A DNA stretch of 64,000 bases from Ustulina deusta (taxonomy: Eukaryota > Ascomycota > Sordariomycetes > Xylariales > Xylariaceae): contig JAJNNX010000037.1 in the NCBI GenBank assembly GCA_023159155.1, forward strand, positions 186,001 to 250,000, read 5' to 3'. The position numbers and the translations under genes were made by a program. Shown in pieces: positions 23,490 to 35,472 of the stretch; positions within the stretch are counted from its first letter, which is position 1; each line of letters starts with the position of its first letter. A model generated the notes under the pieces. That model was not told the DNA's origin. It made no database searches and was given only the letters and a program-made list of their open reading frames with translations.

Positions 23490-26400
23490 TTTTTTTATTA
23501 AGTTATAAATAGCTAGCTACTATAATATTATACCTAATAAAAAATATAAACTAATAAAATATTAAATCAGATTTATAATAGCTTGTCTAATTAATTTAAA
23601 AAAAAATCAGATAAATTAAAAGAACTAAAAAAGCTATAATTTTTCTTTAACTTAGATCTTTTAAAAACTATTATCTTATAATATAAAACATTTATAATCA
23701 TAGTTTTTAGTTTTCTTATTTTAAGTTATAACTAATAAAACAATCGATACTTAAAAAGAATAAAAAAAACGGGTTATTAAATACTAACTATTTTTTTTAT
23801 ATAGCACAAAATATAGTTTTATAGTAGGACTACACAAACCTTTGGATAGACAATAAATAAAATAATATTTATATTAACCTACTTATAATTAAAACAGATA
23901 ATTATATATTAGACTAAAATAATATAAATATTTTTTTACTATTAAGTAAAAAAAAACTATTTGGATACGTAGTATAGTTGCTGCCCTATAAAGATATAGA
24001 CCTATAAAAAAACCAAAAAAAAACTAGCTTTAATAGATTAACTAAAAACTTATTAATAAAGCAACAAAATTTAAACTTTATTTTTTATTTTTTATTTAAA
24101 CAATTATAAAAATTAAACTAAAAATAATTTTAAAACAAAGTTTTAATTTTATTATAATAATTTATTTTTTTAGCTTATATATTACAAATATATTAATAAT
24201 AAAAAATATAACTAATATTATTAATACTACTAGTAGGGCTACTATTAAATTACTAAAACTAAACATAAATATTATTAAAATTAATTTATTTAAAAGGGTT
24301 AAAAGTTAAAAAAACTACTATAAGTAATATTTTAATATACTAATAATAATTAATATATATAATATATATAAATTTATAATAAAGCGATTTTTAGAAAAAG
24401 CTAAATAAGTTTTATAGCTATAAATAGTAGCTTAAGAAACTGCTCAAAAATAGGGCATTTTTTTAATAAAAATTAGCTTTTTTATTTTTTAAAATTAAAT
24501 AATAAATAGTATTAAAACAATAAAAAAAATATTTATATAAGCAAACAAAAAATATAACTAAAAAAAAGTTATATTACTTTTTTAGCTAGCGATCTAATAA
24601 AATAATATAAATATTAAAATTTTTTTAATTATTTAAAAGCTAATAAATAAAATTAAAGCAATATAAAAAAGATATATTAAAGTAAGACCTAAATATAAGC
24701 TTTTTAAAAATTACTTTATAGTATATTTTATTTATAGTTTTAAAAAAGATTTTAAAGCTTAAGCTTAAGTTTTTTAAATTTTAATAAGAACTAAAATTTT
24801 AATTTTAGCTAATATAATACTAATTATAAAAAATAAAAAAACTTATATAAGTTAAATAAACTAATTAGTATTAAAAAAAGTGCTAGTAATAATAGTTAAG
24901 TCTAACTTTATAAAAATAAAAAATAAGTAGTAATAATAACTAATTTTAAAAATAAAAAAGTAGTATTTAAAAAACTAAAGTATAGATACTACAAAAAAAT
25001 AAAATATGTTAAAGCAAACTGTTAGAACTTATATCTAGAACTAAAAAAATATATAAAAATAAAAATAAAAAAACTAAAAAAAAATAGCAAAAAAAAAACT
25101 AAAAAAGCAATATTAGCAATATATCTAAAATATAAAAATAGCAATAATAGTAATATAATAAATGCTATATAAAACTTTTAAACTAAACTATTTGATTTTT
25201 TATAATTTAATTTATATATTTGCTTTATTATATAAAATATTTTAAATATTTAATATAAGACTAATTTTACTTTATTTATATTAAACTTTAGATTTAGAAA
25301 TTTAATTTATTAAAGTAAGCAATTATAATATTAATAGATTTTTTAAAATAAAACGCTATAAAAAATAATAGTTTTATTAAAAGTATTATAAACTAGAATA
25401 TATAAGTTTGTATTACTATTTAAAATAAAAAAAATAATAAAACTTTTAAACTATTTTATATAATAAATATTGATTATTTATTAAAAAAGGTTTAGGTTTT
25501 AGATTTAAAATATAAATAATATATTATTTAGAACAAAAACGAACTATTTAACTATAAAAAACTTGATTTTAAAGAAATTATAATTAAAAGGGTTAAAAAA
25601 ATTAAAATATTTATAAAAAAAAAAAAATTTTTATTAGAATTACTTTTTGTAATATATTTTATATTTTAAAATTAAGCATTAATCTAATTTTAGTAATATA
25701 GCTACTAAATAAATAAATAAAATATTATTTATTAAAAAATAATATATAATTATTTTTTTAAAACTTTTAAATATATTAATTATTATATTATATTTTAGAA
25801 ACTTTTTTATATTTTTTATTAATTAAATAATTTTTTTAGTACTAGTAGCTTACTAAATTAGCTTTAAAATAAAACTTTAGTATAAAAAAATAAGTTGTTT
25901 AAATAAATAATCTTTATTAAAACTAAACAAAATTATTAAAAAAATAAATAATATTAAGGACTACTGTATTTATAAATCCTATATTATAAAAAAAATAAAA
26001 AAAAGGCTTTATAAGAAAAATCTTTTAAAAAAAATATATATATATATATAAAATTATTTTTATAAATATTTGCGGCTTTTTTTATATTAAAAAATATAAA
26101 AAAAAAAGTACTAGCTTATAATAATTAATTTATATAGCTAATTTAATAGATTTAAAATAATAATAAACTATAAAAAAATCTAGTTATATATTAAAAAAAT
26201 TATTAATAAATTATAAAAAGCAAAACAATAAAATAAAAATTATTAATTAATATATAGAAATAAAGCTAGAAAGTTTATTACTAAAAAAACTAAACAATAA
26301 ATACTATAAAAAAGTATTAAAGTTAAATTTGCTTTAATAAAACAATATAAAAGCAATAAAATAGCTAAAAGTTTTAATATAACTATATAAAACGAACTAT

Positions 26401-27440
26401 TTTTAATAATAATAAAAAATATTATTTTATTAAAATATTAGCTTAAAATTATAGCAACTATTAATTATTTTTAGAACAAAAGCCTATATACTATACTTAA
26501 TATTACTCCGTTTAAAATAACATATAAATAATAACTATATATTAATTATATTAAATAATTCGGTACAAAAATATAATATTTATTACTAAGCACAAAATAT
26601 AAAAAAATAAATCTAAAAATAATACTTAGTATTTTAGTAAAATATAATAATAATTTAATTTATAAAATTAAAACTATAAAAAGCAAAATAAAATATATAT
26701 TTTAATAAAAAACTTATTACTAAAAAAGCTTTTTTAAAAATAGTATTTATTAATATATAAACTAATAATTTTAAAAAAATATTAAAAATAAAAAAACTTA
26801 TATTTTTACTAACTAAAAAAAAACGTTAAAATATTATTATATTTAATTAAAGTACTATAATAAATATTGCTTTAAATCTATTTATTAAAAATTTATTTAA
26901 TTTAGCTATTAATAATATAGTATTTAGTTAACTAAAGCTATAATATTTAATTAGAAAGTATTAACTTATTTTAAAATCTAAAGTCTAAATATTTTATGCT
27001 ATATTAATATTAGCTATAATATTAAAAACTTAATATACAGATATAAAGCTATTTATAATTAGCAAAACTTTTAAAAATTATAATTAAAAAAAATAAATAA
27101 AAACTATAAAAATAAAATATTAGTTATTTATAAAAAATAATATATAAATAATAATAAAATAAACTAAAAATATATATATATTATAAAAAAATAGATTTAT
27201 AAACTAAAACAAAAATTAAACAATAAAATAATTTAATATAAAGCTAGATAAATAATTCAAAGTTTTAAATAAATTAAAAAAATTAACTATTTTAAAATAT
27301 TTATATTTATAATAATAATAGTATAAAATTTAAAAATTAAACAAATAAATATAAAAATAGCGTTTTTTTATAAAAAAATAAAAAAAAATATTTATATTAA
27401 ATAATTTAATAAGTTTAAAAATAGAGCTAATTATATATAT

Positions 27441-27558
27441 AAACTAAAATAAGTATTATATAAACTAAAATAAGTATTATATAAACTAAAATAAGTATTA
27501 TATAAACTAAAATAAGTATTATATAAACTAAAATAAGTATTATATAAACTAAAACAAA
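27441..27558 (+). repeat. 21-bp tandem repeat, 5 full copies plus partial
   Basis: Units begin at 27441, 27462, 27483, 27504 and 27525 with a partial sixth at 27546. The unit starts AAACTAAAATAAGTATTA and the copies are identical. It lies within the RIP-mutated interior of the retroelement. Confidence 0.9.
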
Positions 27559-28793
27559 TATTTAAAGTTTAGTTTAAAATATTATTAAAATTTTTATAGC
27601 TATTTATATAAACAATTTATTTATTATTAAAAAAAAATATTGCTAAAATAAAAAATATTAAAATAGTTTTTAGCAAATAATTTTAAATAACTAACTTTAA
27701 ACTATATTAATATTACTTTAATATTTATATATAATATAATTAAAAAAATAAAACTATTTATTTTAATTAATAAAAATATATTAATAAAATATTTGTTTAA
27801 TTTAGACTAAAAAAATATAAACTAACTAATATTTTTATAACTATAATAAAACTATAAAAAGCTAAAAATAAATTTATATATTTATTATTTTATATATTAA
27901 TAAATATATATTAAATTTAACTTTAATATATAAAGTAGTAATTAAACAAATATTATAATATTTTTTAAAAACTAAAACATATTATTTAATATTTAAAAAA
28001 TTATTAAAACTACTAATAAACTAAATTAATATAAACTAAAAAAAAATTTTAAATATATAAAAATTAACTTTAAAATATATTTTTAATTTAAGTAGTAATA
28101 TAATTAGTTAGTTATTTAAACTATAATAAACTATAGCTTTATTTATATATAAAATAAAATATAAAAAAACTATATAATTAATTTATTTATATAGTAAACT
28201 AAGTATAGATTTAAAAAATAATAATAATTTATAGCAATAATTAAAAATCTAATATAATATAATAAAAATTAGTATATTAATATTTAAATATATTTTATTT
28301 ATAAACAAGTTAAATAAAAAATAATATAGCTAGAATAAGTTTATATAAAAAATATAATAATAGATAGACTAATTAAACTATTTTTTAAAAATATATTTAA
28401 AAAATTTAAAAAAGCGCTAGGCTTATAAAAAATATTTAAGGATTGCGCCTAAAATAAAAAATAGTATAAAATATAAAAAAATAAACCTAAAAATAAAATA
28501 AAAATATTTAAAAAGCTTATAATAAAATATTAATAAAGTTATTTTAATTTACTTTAGTAAAAAAAAATATATATATATAATACTTAATTAAACATAATAA
28601 AATTACAAAAATAACTAAGTACTATTAAAAGATCTATAAAAACTGCAGCTATTTTATATTAATAATAATAAATATAGCAAGCAAAAGTATTAAAATAATA
28701 GAAATAAATATTCTGCGGGAGTTTAAAAATTCTTTTATTAACTAAAACTATTACAATTGATTAAAAAATATAAAGTATTTCTTTAAGCAGAAG

Positions 28794-28955
28794 TATTAAA
28801 AGTGAACTACGTTAAAAAGTTACTTTATATACTATATAAAATCAAAGGTATAAAAGGCACAGTTATCACTATTTGTATATATATTAAGGTCTTCCCACCT
28901 TCTGTCATAATATAAATAAGCTAAATGTAATACTTGTATACCAATCATTTTACCA
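28794..28955 (+). repeat. Right LTR (162 bp)
   Basis: Same length as the left LTR, beginning TATTAAAAGTGAAC and ending ATTTTACCA. The differences from the left copy are all C/T or G/A. The polypurine-like GCAGAAG precedes it. Confidence 0.88.
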
Positions 28956-28960
28956 CAACT
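28956..28960 (+). repeat. Target-site duplication, right (CAACT)
   Basis: Partner of 23306-23310 with one C/T difference. Confidence 0.7.
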
Positions 28961-29168
28961 GTCCACTATAACATGGGACCGGCCTTTATCGACCTTTATT
29001 ATTTCCAACCGTCCCTGCATACACCGCCCCGTAATCTAGCTCACCTTAGCCTTCAGCCCTTGTTTTGCAATTCATCGCCGTCAATAGTACATACACACAG
29101 TAAGTTAGGCCTCTGCAGCAGCACACCAGAAATCCACCATCTAAACATGACCAAACAGCTACGAAAGG

Positions 29169-29399
29169 ATGGCCGCCACCGCCACGACGACGACGACGAA
29201 AAAAACCATTCTCATCACTGGCGCGAACGGAGGCCTCGGGAGCGCCATTATTGAGCAGATCACCTCCAAGCCCGAGTATGCTGCGAACCACGGGCTGTAC
29301 ACCGTCCGCGATCCCACGAACGCGCCCCGCTCTGACGTCGGCCCTCTCGCACGGCCCCACACATTCGCACAATATCTTAAAGCTCGATCTGATGTTTAG
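29169..29399 (+). pseudogene. 5' fragment of a short-chain dehydrogenase/reductase (SDR)
   Basis: An open frame of 76 aa starts at ATG 29169. Residues 11-35 (KKTILITGANGGLGSAI) carry the Rossmann NAD(P)-binding motif TGxxxGxG of classical SDRs, followed by the helix IIEQITSKPEY and a second strand GLYTVRD. The frame then ends at 29397-29399 without the NNAG, catalytic Ser or YxxxK motifs, and no continuing exon in a plausible phase was found downstream. The normal length is 250-330 aa, so this is a truncated relic. It lies about 210 bases right of the retroelement. Together with the P450 stump on the other side it may be the remainder of an oxidative metabolic gene group. Confidence 0.7.
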
Positions 29400-30590
29400 T
29401 ACTTTGCAGCATCGCTGAACTTTGCGGCCGAAATGTGTGGTATAATTCGAAAAGGATATGAACTGGAAACAAACAGAGAACAAGAAGCTCTAGAGAGCTT
29501 GGATATTTAATATCGTGGCACAGAATATACTACGATAAGAAAGTAGAGGAAGTAGTTAAAGGGCCATATATTCGAGAACGATAGGTATGACAGCAGCCAA
29601 CTCAAAATATACTCTAAGTGTGGTCGGCATTACGGCGTGAGCTGTAGGCACACCCATGTCCTTTGGATGACGCATTTTGATGAATGAGCTTTCTTGTGTT
29701 TCTGCCAATCACCTATCGGAATCCTCTCATGCCGATCGTACCACGGCAATGCCTTGACCTAGACTGCGGGTGACTTAACAAATGTTGGGAAGAGACAGAT
29801 CAAGGTTATCTCCAGAAAGTTTAGTCTTATAATGACTACGATACCCGATTTGGATTTCCCACACATCTAAAACAAACTACTTGATAGGCGTCCCATAAGC
29901 GCAAGGCCGAAACTGATTAGCCAATAGCACCCGTAATTAATATGTTTTATATATATAAAATAATTAATAATTAATAATAATAATTTTAAATAATATATTT
30001 TAATCTTTTTACACAATCTTTTTATTTATTTGGGCTTTAGGTTCTTAGCAAAGCCCAAAACCCAACCTTGGCCTGTGTGTTGGGGGCCCAAAGCCCAGTT
30101 GGGTCCTTGGGTTCTTGGCCTTGGGTTGGGTTCAGGGAACCTGTGGAGTGGGGGATAGAACTCATAGGCCCTGTAAAGTAAAGCACCCACGTCCTTCGGG
30201 ACCCATAGCAAAAAGACAATTCACTATGGCACAAACCCTACCCAGAATTCTCCTACACCAGATCTCGTTGCCGGATTAGGAGATGCTTTTCTTATTCCGG
30301 CTAGCGTCTCTCAGGGTCGTGGCAGTGTCAAGGCCTGGTGAAATAGAGTGAAACTCTAGTCTTAGCATAAAATCAAGAACGAAATCTAAGATGTGGTAGA
30401 TATTAAGCACCATGATGATGTAGAGTTTCGGTCGTCGAGCAGTCGAAATGAAATCGGGCGCCCAGAGGATTCCACAGCGCGTCTCAGGCCGTAGCCAGCC
30501 CGTCACGGGGCTGTCCAGCGTCCTACCTTCCATTAACCATCCTCACCAGCCAACTGGAATCTTGGTGCAGCGACTTTGGTGTTACACAAC
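29400..30590. other. Intergenic: AT patch and G-run segment
   Basis: An AT-rich patch at 29935-30030 is followed by a sharply different segment (30030-30170) of repeated TTGGG and CCCAA words. GGG runs at 30101-30130 could form a G-quadruplex on the plus strand. The source of this segment is unknown; it may be a transposon fragment. No gene is seen. Confidence 0.5.
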
Positions 30591-30767
30591 ATGAAAATGA
30601 CGGCTAGGTGCGAATATGCCCGCGTTGTCTGTTTGTCGTGGAAGAGGCGGATCAATCACAACGCCCCATCCTGGTATTTCAGCACTTCTCTCCCTCAAAA
30701 TTCTACCTCTCAGGCCAGAAAACCCCAGCAAAAACCAAGTCTGAGATCACTCACTAGGATTGCCAAG

Positions 30768-32211
30768 ATGGGAGCGGATGCTGGATTCGATATGGTCCCT
30801 CGGCTATCACAGGGAACCGAGGACCGTAGAAAATGGGAGCGGTTCCTCGAAAGGGTGAAGCAGTACTATGCTGACGATGAGCAAGTAGAGGTCGGTCCAC
30901 GCGTCGTACAGTTCAAGGCGGGCGAATGGCCATCACTTCCTATGGAAGGACATAAGTTTTTGCGATTTAGCTCGAAGATCACCGGAGGCACCGCAGCAAA
31001 GACTGGAGTCGAGAATTATCTCCGGGAAGTACAGGAATTCGCGAAGGCTGTATTTGGAGGCCGGATCCGCCCTTGGAACGAGTTGTGCGATGTATGGGGT
31101 TTCTACAGATGGGATTTCGTCAACGCGACAATGAAGCTGTACAATCTGGTAGGTAATTACGCCCCTTGAGTCCCCCGCCGTATGGCTTGTCTTACCTTCT
31201 CGGAAGGATATTGCCACACCTGAGCCTATTCCCCTTACTTCCGTCAACAACCAAGGCAATACCGACCTCTACGAAGTGATGGCGATCCCCGGCCGAGGCA
31301 AAGGACTAGTAGCCAAAGTTGATATTCCCAAGGGTACCCGAATCATTTGCGAAAACCCGCTTTTCACACTCAGAAGCTCAGCGCCACCGTCCCTGCATCG
31401 CCTTGTAGCCGAGAAGCTCAAGCTACTTCCCAAAGACAAGCAACGAGAGTTCCTGTCTTTGCATAACAACTTCCCAGGTCAATACGCTTTCGCCGGTATC
31501 ATGAGAACCAATGCTCTCCCATGTGGTCCAGGTTCTCCCGTCGGAGGCATATATCCCACAGTTTGCCTCATCAATCATAGCTGTATCCCGAATGCCCATA
31601 ACAATTGGAACGAAGAGGCCCAACATGAGACGATACATGCAACCAAGGACATCCTGGCTGGAGAAGAGATACTGATCTCTTATGCGGACGGGCCGTCGCA
31701 GGCTCGTCAGAGAAAACTCAGAGAAAGTTTTGGTTTCCAGTGTTCCTGTGAGCTTTGCTCGCAACCTCTCCAGGCGATCCAAGCAAGTGATAAACGCCGT
31801 GCCGATATTGAGCAGCTCGACGAAACGATAGGCAATCCAGTCGCCATGGCGAGCAGCCCGCAAAAGAGTCTAGCGGCCTGCCATGACCTCCTTCATGTTC
31901 TTGATCAGGAGTATGGTGGTGCAGTGATCGCACTCTTGGCAAGGCTCTACTATGATGCCTTTCAAATTTGTGTTGCACACGGAGACCAGGCTCGAGCTAG
32001 CGTTTTTGCAGAACGTTCATACATGTCACGGGTTGAATGTGAGGGCGAGGACAGCCCAGAAACTCAGAAGGTCAAAGGCTTAATGCAGGATCCGACCAAG
32101 CACCCATCGTTCAGCGCATGCTCAACGAGATGGAGACGTACGAGGACGGCCAGGCCGAGGAACGTTGATGCGGACAGCTTTGACAAGTGGCTTTGGAAAC
32201 TTTCAGGCTAG
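30768..32211 (+). CDS. SET-domain protein
   Basis: Two exons, 30768-31148 and 31207-32211 (461 aa). The 58-base intron has GTAGGT and GGAAG ends in phase 0. Residues 1-127 (MGADAGFDMVPRLSQG, KFLRFSSKITGG, PWNELCDVWGFYRWDFVN) form a domain seen in other fungal proteins but not functionally named. From about 145 a SET domain follows: AIPGRGKGLVAKVDIPKGTRI, the N-H-S-C motif CLINHSCIPNAHNNW, GEEILISYADG and the post-SET CSCELC. The C-terminus FDKWLWKLSG is typical for the class. SET proteins of this group methylate lysines on proteins, and their substrates in fungi are mostly unknown. An in-frame ATG at 30591 would add 59 Arg/Ser-rich residues; 30768 is preferred because conservation begins there. 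The first exon could instead be a separate gene. Confidence 0.82.
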
Positions 32212-35200
32212 GGAAAACACCGGCTCAGTGGTCTATTGTCGCGGCATTTCCAGCAGTCCTTGGAATGGTTGATGTCTGCACCACTCTCCCGTTGATTTGT
32301 TGCAAATGAGCCAGGGCTGTTGCATATGTCTTTAGCAGCAAGCATAAAGTGATTAGGGACGATCAGTTCGTCATAGTTAGAATGCATAAAATACATGTCG
32401 TCTTGTCATCACATCTTCATATCGCAATTGCTGGTGTAGGAATGTCAGGAATGAACAAGGTGAGTAAGTACTAAGTAGTTGAAGCCCTTACTATTGCCAG
32501 AAATAAGCGAGCCAGTCAATCGAGGGTGTATTGTGTTGTATATTTCCAAGAGCGCATCTTGCTCTGTCTCTGAGGCATGTCCTAGTAAATAGTGTGGCGG
32601 GCTCTCAGGGTTTGAGCAGACCCTGCTTACACCCTGGTACATTTAGCCCGAGCCAATCCATCCAAATTAGGCCATCAATTCTGACACGGGGGAGCCTTCC
32701 ATTAGTTCAGGAATTCTTTCTTCCTTTGCTTGTCGATAGATCGTCTTGCCTACATAGTTGTAGGAAGGTTCACAGCACCTAACGCCATCATAGCGCCGTC
32801 CTTTGCTAGCCTGTCGGCAGCCTTGTTGCCTTCAATGTCTTTATGTCCGGGTAATTACCCATTTTACTGTAACGCCTGGTACGTGTGCTTTTGCGAGCTT
32901 TTTGAAGCGTATAAAAAGGTTCCTCAACAACTTCGGCGGAGTCGCGTTCAGCCCATCCACAACAGATATATTGTCCAAACAGCCAAATAATCAGTTGCAG
33001 CATCCAACAGCTATTGCTACTGCTAGCCCCATAAGCGCGCCATATATTTCGGCGTTTACTACCTCTGCTTGAAGTAGCCTGCCTCTACTTTGGCAGACCT
33101 CCTGTATAGTTCTGCCTTTCCTAATCGTATAGCCTCAGCTTATACAGGTAATATCTTGGTCTACGTATTTTATTTGTAACCTATCCAAGTAGACTATAAG
33201 GTCATGTCCCGCATCTCTTTTCTCTAGCTATTCCTAGAACAACTTAACTTTTTCGTTTTTATTGCCACGCTGTGGCGGTTTGGTGAACTGCCTGCTAAAA
33301 TCTAGTCGTGGAAAAGCAGGGACAAGCTGGTGGCAGCGTTATAGCCTTGTTGAGTTTATCCATACTTGTACCGGGAGGCGGTATATAAGTAGATGGCTCT
33401 TGTCGACTCGGCTACGCCTGAAACTATGGAGTTGTCTGATTGGCTCAACCAGGGCCTCGGATGGTGAAATTTGCAATTCGAAATGGAAGATATAGTCAGG
33501 GTGTGTTTTCTAAACTAGCAGAACTGCTCGGGTGGCTGTTCGAAGCACCGACTCCATTTGCTGTTTTACGTGGTAGGATAATTTCGAATCGTCTTTATTT
33601 GTCTGTTTTGAGTACGAGATACTACGCCTTGACACCATTAGTAAGTATTGGCAGTACACAGGACACTGCAGCTTCTCGTGTTATCATAGAAGTTGGGTAT
33701 GGGCTGGATGCGACGATGGATAATGATGACCAACTGGATAAAAGGAATTACGAGAGCCAATGTATAAGTGATATTTAAATAGTATTGTGTGTGATTAGCT
33801 AGCGCCTTAGGCACTATATCTCTACGTTTGATCGTTTCAGGTAGCCTGATAACATGGACAAAGTGGTATGGCAGCCTAGTATCTGCTCTTTATATGAACC
33901 GATAGACTTCATTACGTCCCCTTTATCTCCTTAAGACATCTGGTCATCTTGACAAACGCAAGAACAAGGTCGATCCTAGACGTTTGAGATAAGAAATGCC
34001 TTGGGCGGAAGGCTGTTTCTACGGTCAAGAGCTCACACAAACGCTCTCCGACTTGGTGTCTGCCAGCTGATTCTGAGTTTAGGATGAACCCCCTTCTTGT
34101 GATGGCCATCGATTTAGAGGGGTGTATATTTACTAGCATAATAGAGGTGCTGTTTTAGTTCTTGCAATTTTCTAATACGGGGGAAAAAACACAGTTGATC
34201 CACCAGCGAGGTTGACGGTATATCAAGCATTCTAGGACAGTCTTTTAAATAAAATATGCGATACGTAATTCTTGGGCGGGAGGGGAGGTTAAAAAAAAAG
34301 GGGAGAGGAGAAGACACCTTATGGATACGCCGATTGATAGATCTATGCCACTTACTACTGACGCAAGCCGTAAGAAGTCAATTGAGCTTTTATGAATCCC
34401 CGAAACCGCAACGTCTTGGAGTGGTTAAGTGTGTTAATTGGAGTTTCAACGAGGTTAAACCTGTCTAAACTAGCTGAAAATATTGTGTGGAATCTGTTCG
34501 TTGATCCTGAAAATTTTATTATTATTATTATTCAGGGATTCCAATCCTCACCCGACATGGGGACTAGATCCGAACAGACCTGCTCTCTTTGGACTAAGGG
34601 CAATAACATCATTGTTGACCCTGGATCTGTTGATGTTGCCCTATTTGTTTACAAAAAAGTGCCGTTCGTGTAGAAGTATTTTCTTTGCCTGTGGATACCG
34701 ATAATATGCTTCGCGTAAATGGGAAAATAAAATAATCCCTCGCTGTTGCAGGTCACATCAGTCATAGGTTGTTTGAATCGGTTTAATAGCTGCCTCTTTG
34801 GTTGAACCTATTCATATTACGCATGGGTAATATATATCAAGTTCCTAACCTACTCGATAAAGCACACTAATTTATTTGCCCGGAAGCGAGCAATGGACAA
34901 GACCCAAGGCCGGCGGCGGAAACGGGAACTAAAGCGGTTCAACTCGTCCGGCATTTTCCTATTCTGGCAAGTTGTGTGTCTTGTAGCGCGCAGACAACTA
35001 CCGCTTGATGCACTAAGCGACCCCGACTTAGTCTAGCCTCTTTTCTGTCGCTGGGGTTGCTGCATACAACTTGTTTTGAGCACACGCGAGCTTCAAGGGC
35101 AAGGACATTCTCTTGAAGGTAATTGTTGCATCCATTCTCTGTCGTCCTACAGTACTGCGTACATCTTCTGCCATGGCCTGATCGACGAAAATACAATTAC

Positions 35201-35472
35201 ATCCCTGCTGAGGTAATCATTAGCAATCTGGCGAAGCGACTCGACACCCCGGCACCAGCTTTCACCAGCCTCCCACATACACAATCCGCGGTGAAGAACT
35301 GCCATGGTGTCTACGGGCATCAGAATGGGCAGTGAGCTTTTGGGCAAATTTATGCGGGGAGACGACAGATATATAAACCGCCTACCACCACCTCCTTGGC
35401 GAAATGCTGGCCTACAGTGGTTGCGTGGTATCCAGGCTCTTGACACCATCCAGGTAGCACCTCAAAATCAAA
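32212..35472. other. Gene-poor region with transposon relics
   Basis: Apart from the LINE relic at 32770-33300 (listed separately), I recognise no gene. Open frames at 33440-33778, 33912-34317 (-), 34392-34704 and 35123-35449 lack family features. A 48-codon frame at 34893-35036 begins with a strongly basic MDKTQGRRRKREL but has no other support. Confidence 0.45.
32770..33300 (-). mobile_element. Relic of a Tad-like non-LTR retrotransposon (RNase H domain)
   Basis: Read on the minus strand with a few stops and frame changes, the segment gives HDLIVYLD, then GRLLQAEVVNAEIYGAL, then CLDNISVVDGLNATPPK and finally PGHKDIEGNKAADRLAKDGA. These are the successive blocks of a retroelement ribonuclease H domain: first Asp strand, Ala-Glu-x-x-Ala/Asn-Glu helix, the Asp-Asn strand, and the His-containing GHxxIxGNxxAD block. 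The arrangement is that of fungal LINEs with a C-terminal RNase H. In-frame stops (for example after VGCCN) and a frame change before PGHKD show that it is dead. No reverse transcriptase part was found next to it. Confidence 0.75.

Larger units (their letters stand above)
23311..28955 (+). mobile_element. RIP-destroyed Ty1/copia-like LTR retrotransposon
   Basis: A full-length 5645-bp element: 162-bp direct repeats at both ends, 5-bp target duplication, and a primer-binding-like site after the left LTR, which sets the orientation as plus. The interior (about 5.3 kb) is almost pure A/T with only scattered G and C, and has no open frame of useful length on either strand, so gag-pol cannot be read. 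Such uniform loss of G and C is the expected outcome of repeat-induced point mutation acting on both strands. The superfamily call rests on element length, LTR size, the TG-like/CA ends and the primer site, not on protein sequence. It sits between a broken P450 and a truncated SDR. Confidence 0.85.

Noticed and set aside
23473..28793. Searching for readable gag-pol frames or CRISPR-like repeats in the AT-rich block
   Set aside because: No open frame above the noise; the only regular repeat is one short tandem array without spacers.
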